Source: Streptomyces sp. S.PB5 (GTDB lineage: Bacteria; Actinomycetota; Actinomycetes; Streptomycetales; Streptomycetaceae). Taken from it: a stretch of 32,428 bases of DNA. Of the stretch, positions 31,861 to 32,428 are shown in pieces. Location: the NCBI RefSeq assembly GCF_030403745.1, contig NZ_JAQMWP010000041.1, positions 1-32,428 of the forward strand. Reading direction: 5' to 3'. The position numbers and the translations under genes are program-made. Numbering within the stretch: position 1 is the stretch's first letter; every line of letters starts with the position of its first letter. A model generated the notes under the pieces. The model did not search any database and was not told the origin of the DNA. It worked only from the letters and a program-made list of their open reading frames with translations.

Positions 31861-32428
31861 TCACAGCGCTCGGCTGCCCGGATCCGGCCGCACGGTCCAG
31901 GTGTCGGCACCGGTGAGGAGGGTCGTCAGGTCGCCTTTGCCCTGCAGTTCGACGGCGGTGTCGAGCTGCTCGGCCATCTGGGTGTCGTAGACCAGGCGCT
32001 CGACCGCGCGCAGGACGCCGATGGGGGTGTGGTGCAAGGTGGCAGGGTCGGCGAGGCGGGAGAGGGCGAAGGCCGTGGCCGGGGACGGTGCGTGGGCGTC
32101 GTGGGTCAGGATTTGCGCCTTGTTCTGTGGGGTGACGTCGACGATTTTCAGGTCGCCGGTGGCGGGGTCCCGGACGATGCCTTTGGCGCCTTTGCTGTCC
32201 GCGAGAGGTGTGCCGAAGCGGATCGGTTCGCCGTGTTCGAGGCGGATGACGGCCTGCTGGGCCTGTTCCTTGTCCTTGAGGACGTCGAAGGCGCCGTCGT
32301 TGAAGATGTTGCAGTTCTGGTAGATCTCCACCAGGGCGGTGCCGGGGTGGGCGGCGGCCTGGCGCAGGACCTCGGTCAGGTGCTTGCGGTCGGAGTCCAC
32401 CGTGCGGGCCACGAAGGACGCCTCCGCG
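31861..32428 (-). CDS. korB: 2-oxoacid:ferredoxin oxidoreductase beta subunit (KorB), partial
   Basis: The frame is open to the window edge, so the N-terminal thiamine-diphosphate-binding half lies outside. The visible 188 residues include SFVARTVDSDRKHLTEVLRQ and GTALVEIYQNCNIFNDGAFD, a signature of the beta subunit of 2-oxoglutarate/pyruvate:ferredoxin oxidoreductases. Next come EHGEPIRFGTPL and the C-terminal ALSRLADPATLHHTPIGVLR. The complex decarboxylates 2-oxoacids to acyl-CoA and passes electrons to ferredoxin; the alpha subunit gene should lie just upstream, beyond the window. This is a conserved core gene and probably marks the edge of the accessory region. Its 3' end abuts the IS110 remnant. 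Confidence 0.9.
   Translation of the reverse strand, partial: AEASFVARTVDSDRKHLTEVLRQAAAHPGTALVEIYQNCNIFNDGAFDVLKDKEQAQQAVIRLEHGEPIRFGTPLADSKGAKGIVRDPATGDLKIVDVTPQNKAQILTHDAHAPSPATAFALSRLADPATLHHTPIGVLRAVERLVYDTQMAEQLDTAVELQGKGDLTTLLTGADTWTVRPDPGSRAL

Overview
The window is about 70% GC, uses GTG starts often, and shows the strong third-position GC bias of an actinobacterium, most probably Streptomyces. It encodes many signalling proteins, two MMPL transporters, a DUF2637 membrane protein and the end of a korB-type 2-oxoacid:ferredoxin oxidoreductase gene. It reads as an accessory stretch built from short native gene blocks separated by decayed mobile elements; no transposase or integrase in it is intact.

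Layout. 1-546: a broken TnpB gene. 832-5087: a NarL/LuxR-type two-component pair divergent from an MMPL exporter gene. 5294-7175: a DUF2637 membrane protein frameshifted at a 7-base homopolymer, followed upstream by a decayed ORF (7557-8027). 8049-8718: a small Cro/C1-type regulator and a membrane protein behind a promoter holding two matching palindromic operators. 8760-9418: IS630-type transposase remnant. 9849-10339: a MazF-like toxin with a ribbon-helix-helix antitoxin. 10537-11508: a quinone-oxidoreductase-like dehydrogenase. 11745-13003: an ECF sigma factor, a membrane protein and a 44-aa membrane peptide. 13097-13280: IS5-type remnant. 13672-15150: a RibD/DHFR-like protein and a DUF2625 protein. 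15169-16575: IS5 remnants around a secreted four-cysteine protein. 17067-17884: a broken tyrosine recombinase. 17924-20937: a LysR regulator divergent from an MFS transporter and an isochorismatase-like hydrolase. 21006-21685: a second broken TnpB. 21919-22758: an NmrA-like oxidoreductase with an upstream palindrome. 23380-24161: an ISL3 remnant fused to the 5' part of a probable ferric-reductase-like gene. 24281-28856: an OmpR/HAMP-kinase pair convergent with a second MMPL gene, separated by a threefold ~97-bp repeat and a hairpin terminator. 28943-31426: remnant of a flavin monooxygenase, a GNAT acetyltransferase, a hypothetical protein and a SUKH-like protein. 31430-31850: IS110 remnant. 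31861-32428: the C-terminal part of KorB, running off the window.

How the genes may work together. Two independent signal-to-export modules (kinase/regulator next to MMPL) are the clearest functional units. The LysR-MFS-isochorismatase block and the ECF sigma triad look like small self-regulated stress or detoxification units. The DUF2637 protein, the broken integrase and the toxin-antitoxin pair suggest that one or more integrated elements once occupied the region and have since decayed. No intact conjugative, phage or CRISPR system is visible, and no clearly new multi-gene defence system could be demonstrated. The least explained items are the operator pair at 8656-8718, the ECF triad, the threefold repeat, and the paired hairpins inside the hypothetical gene at 30157-30612.
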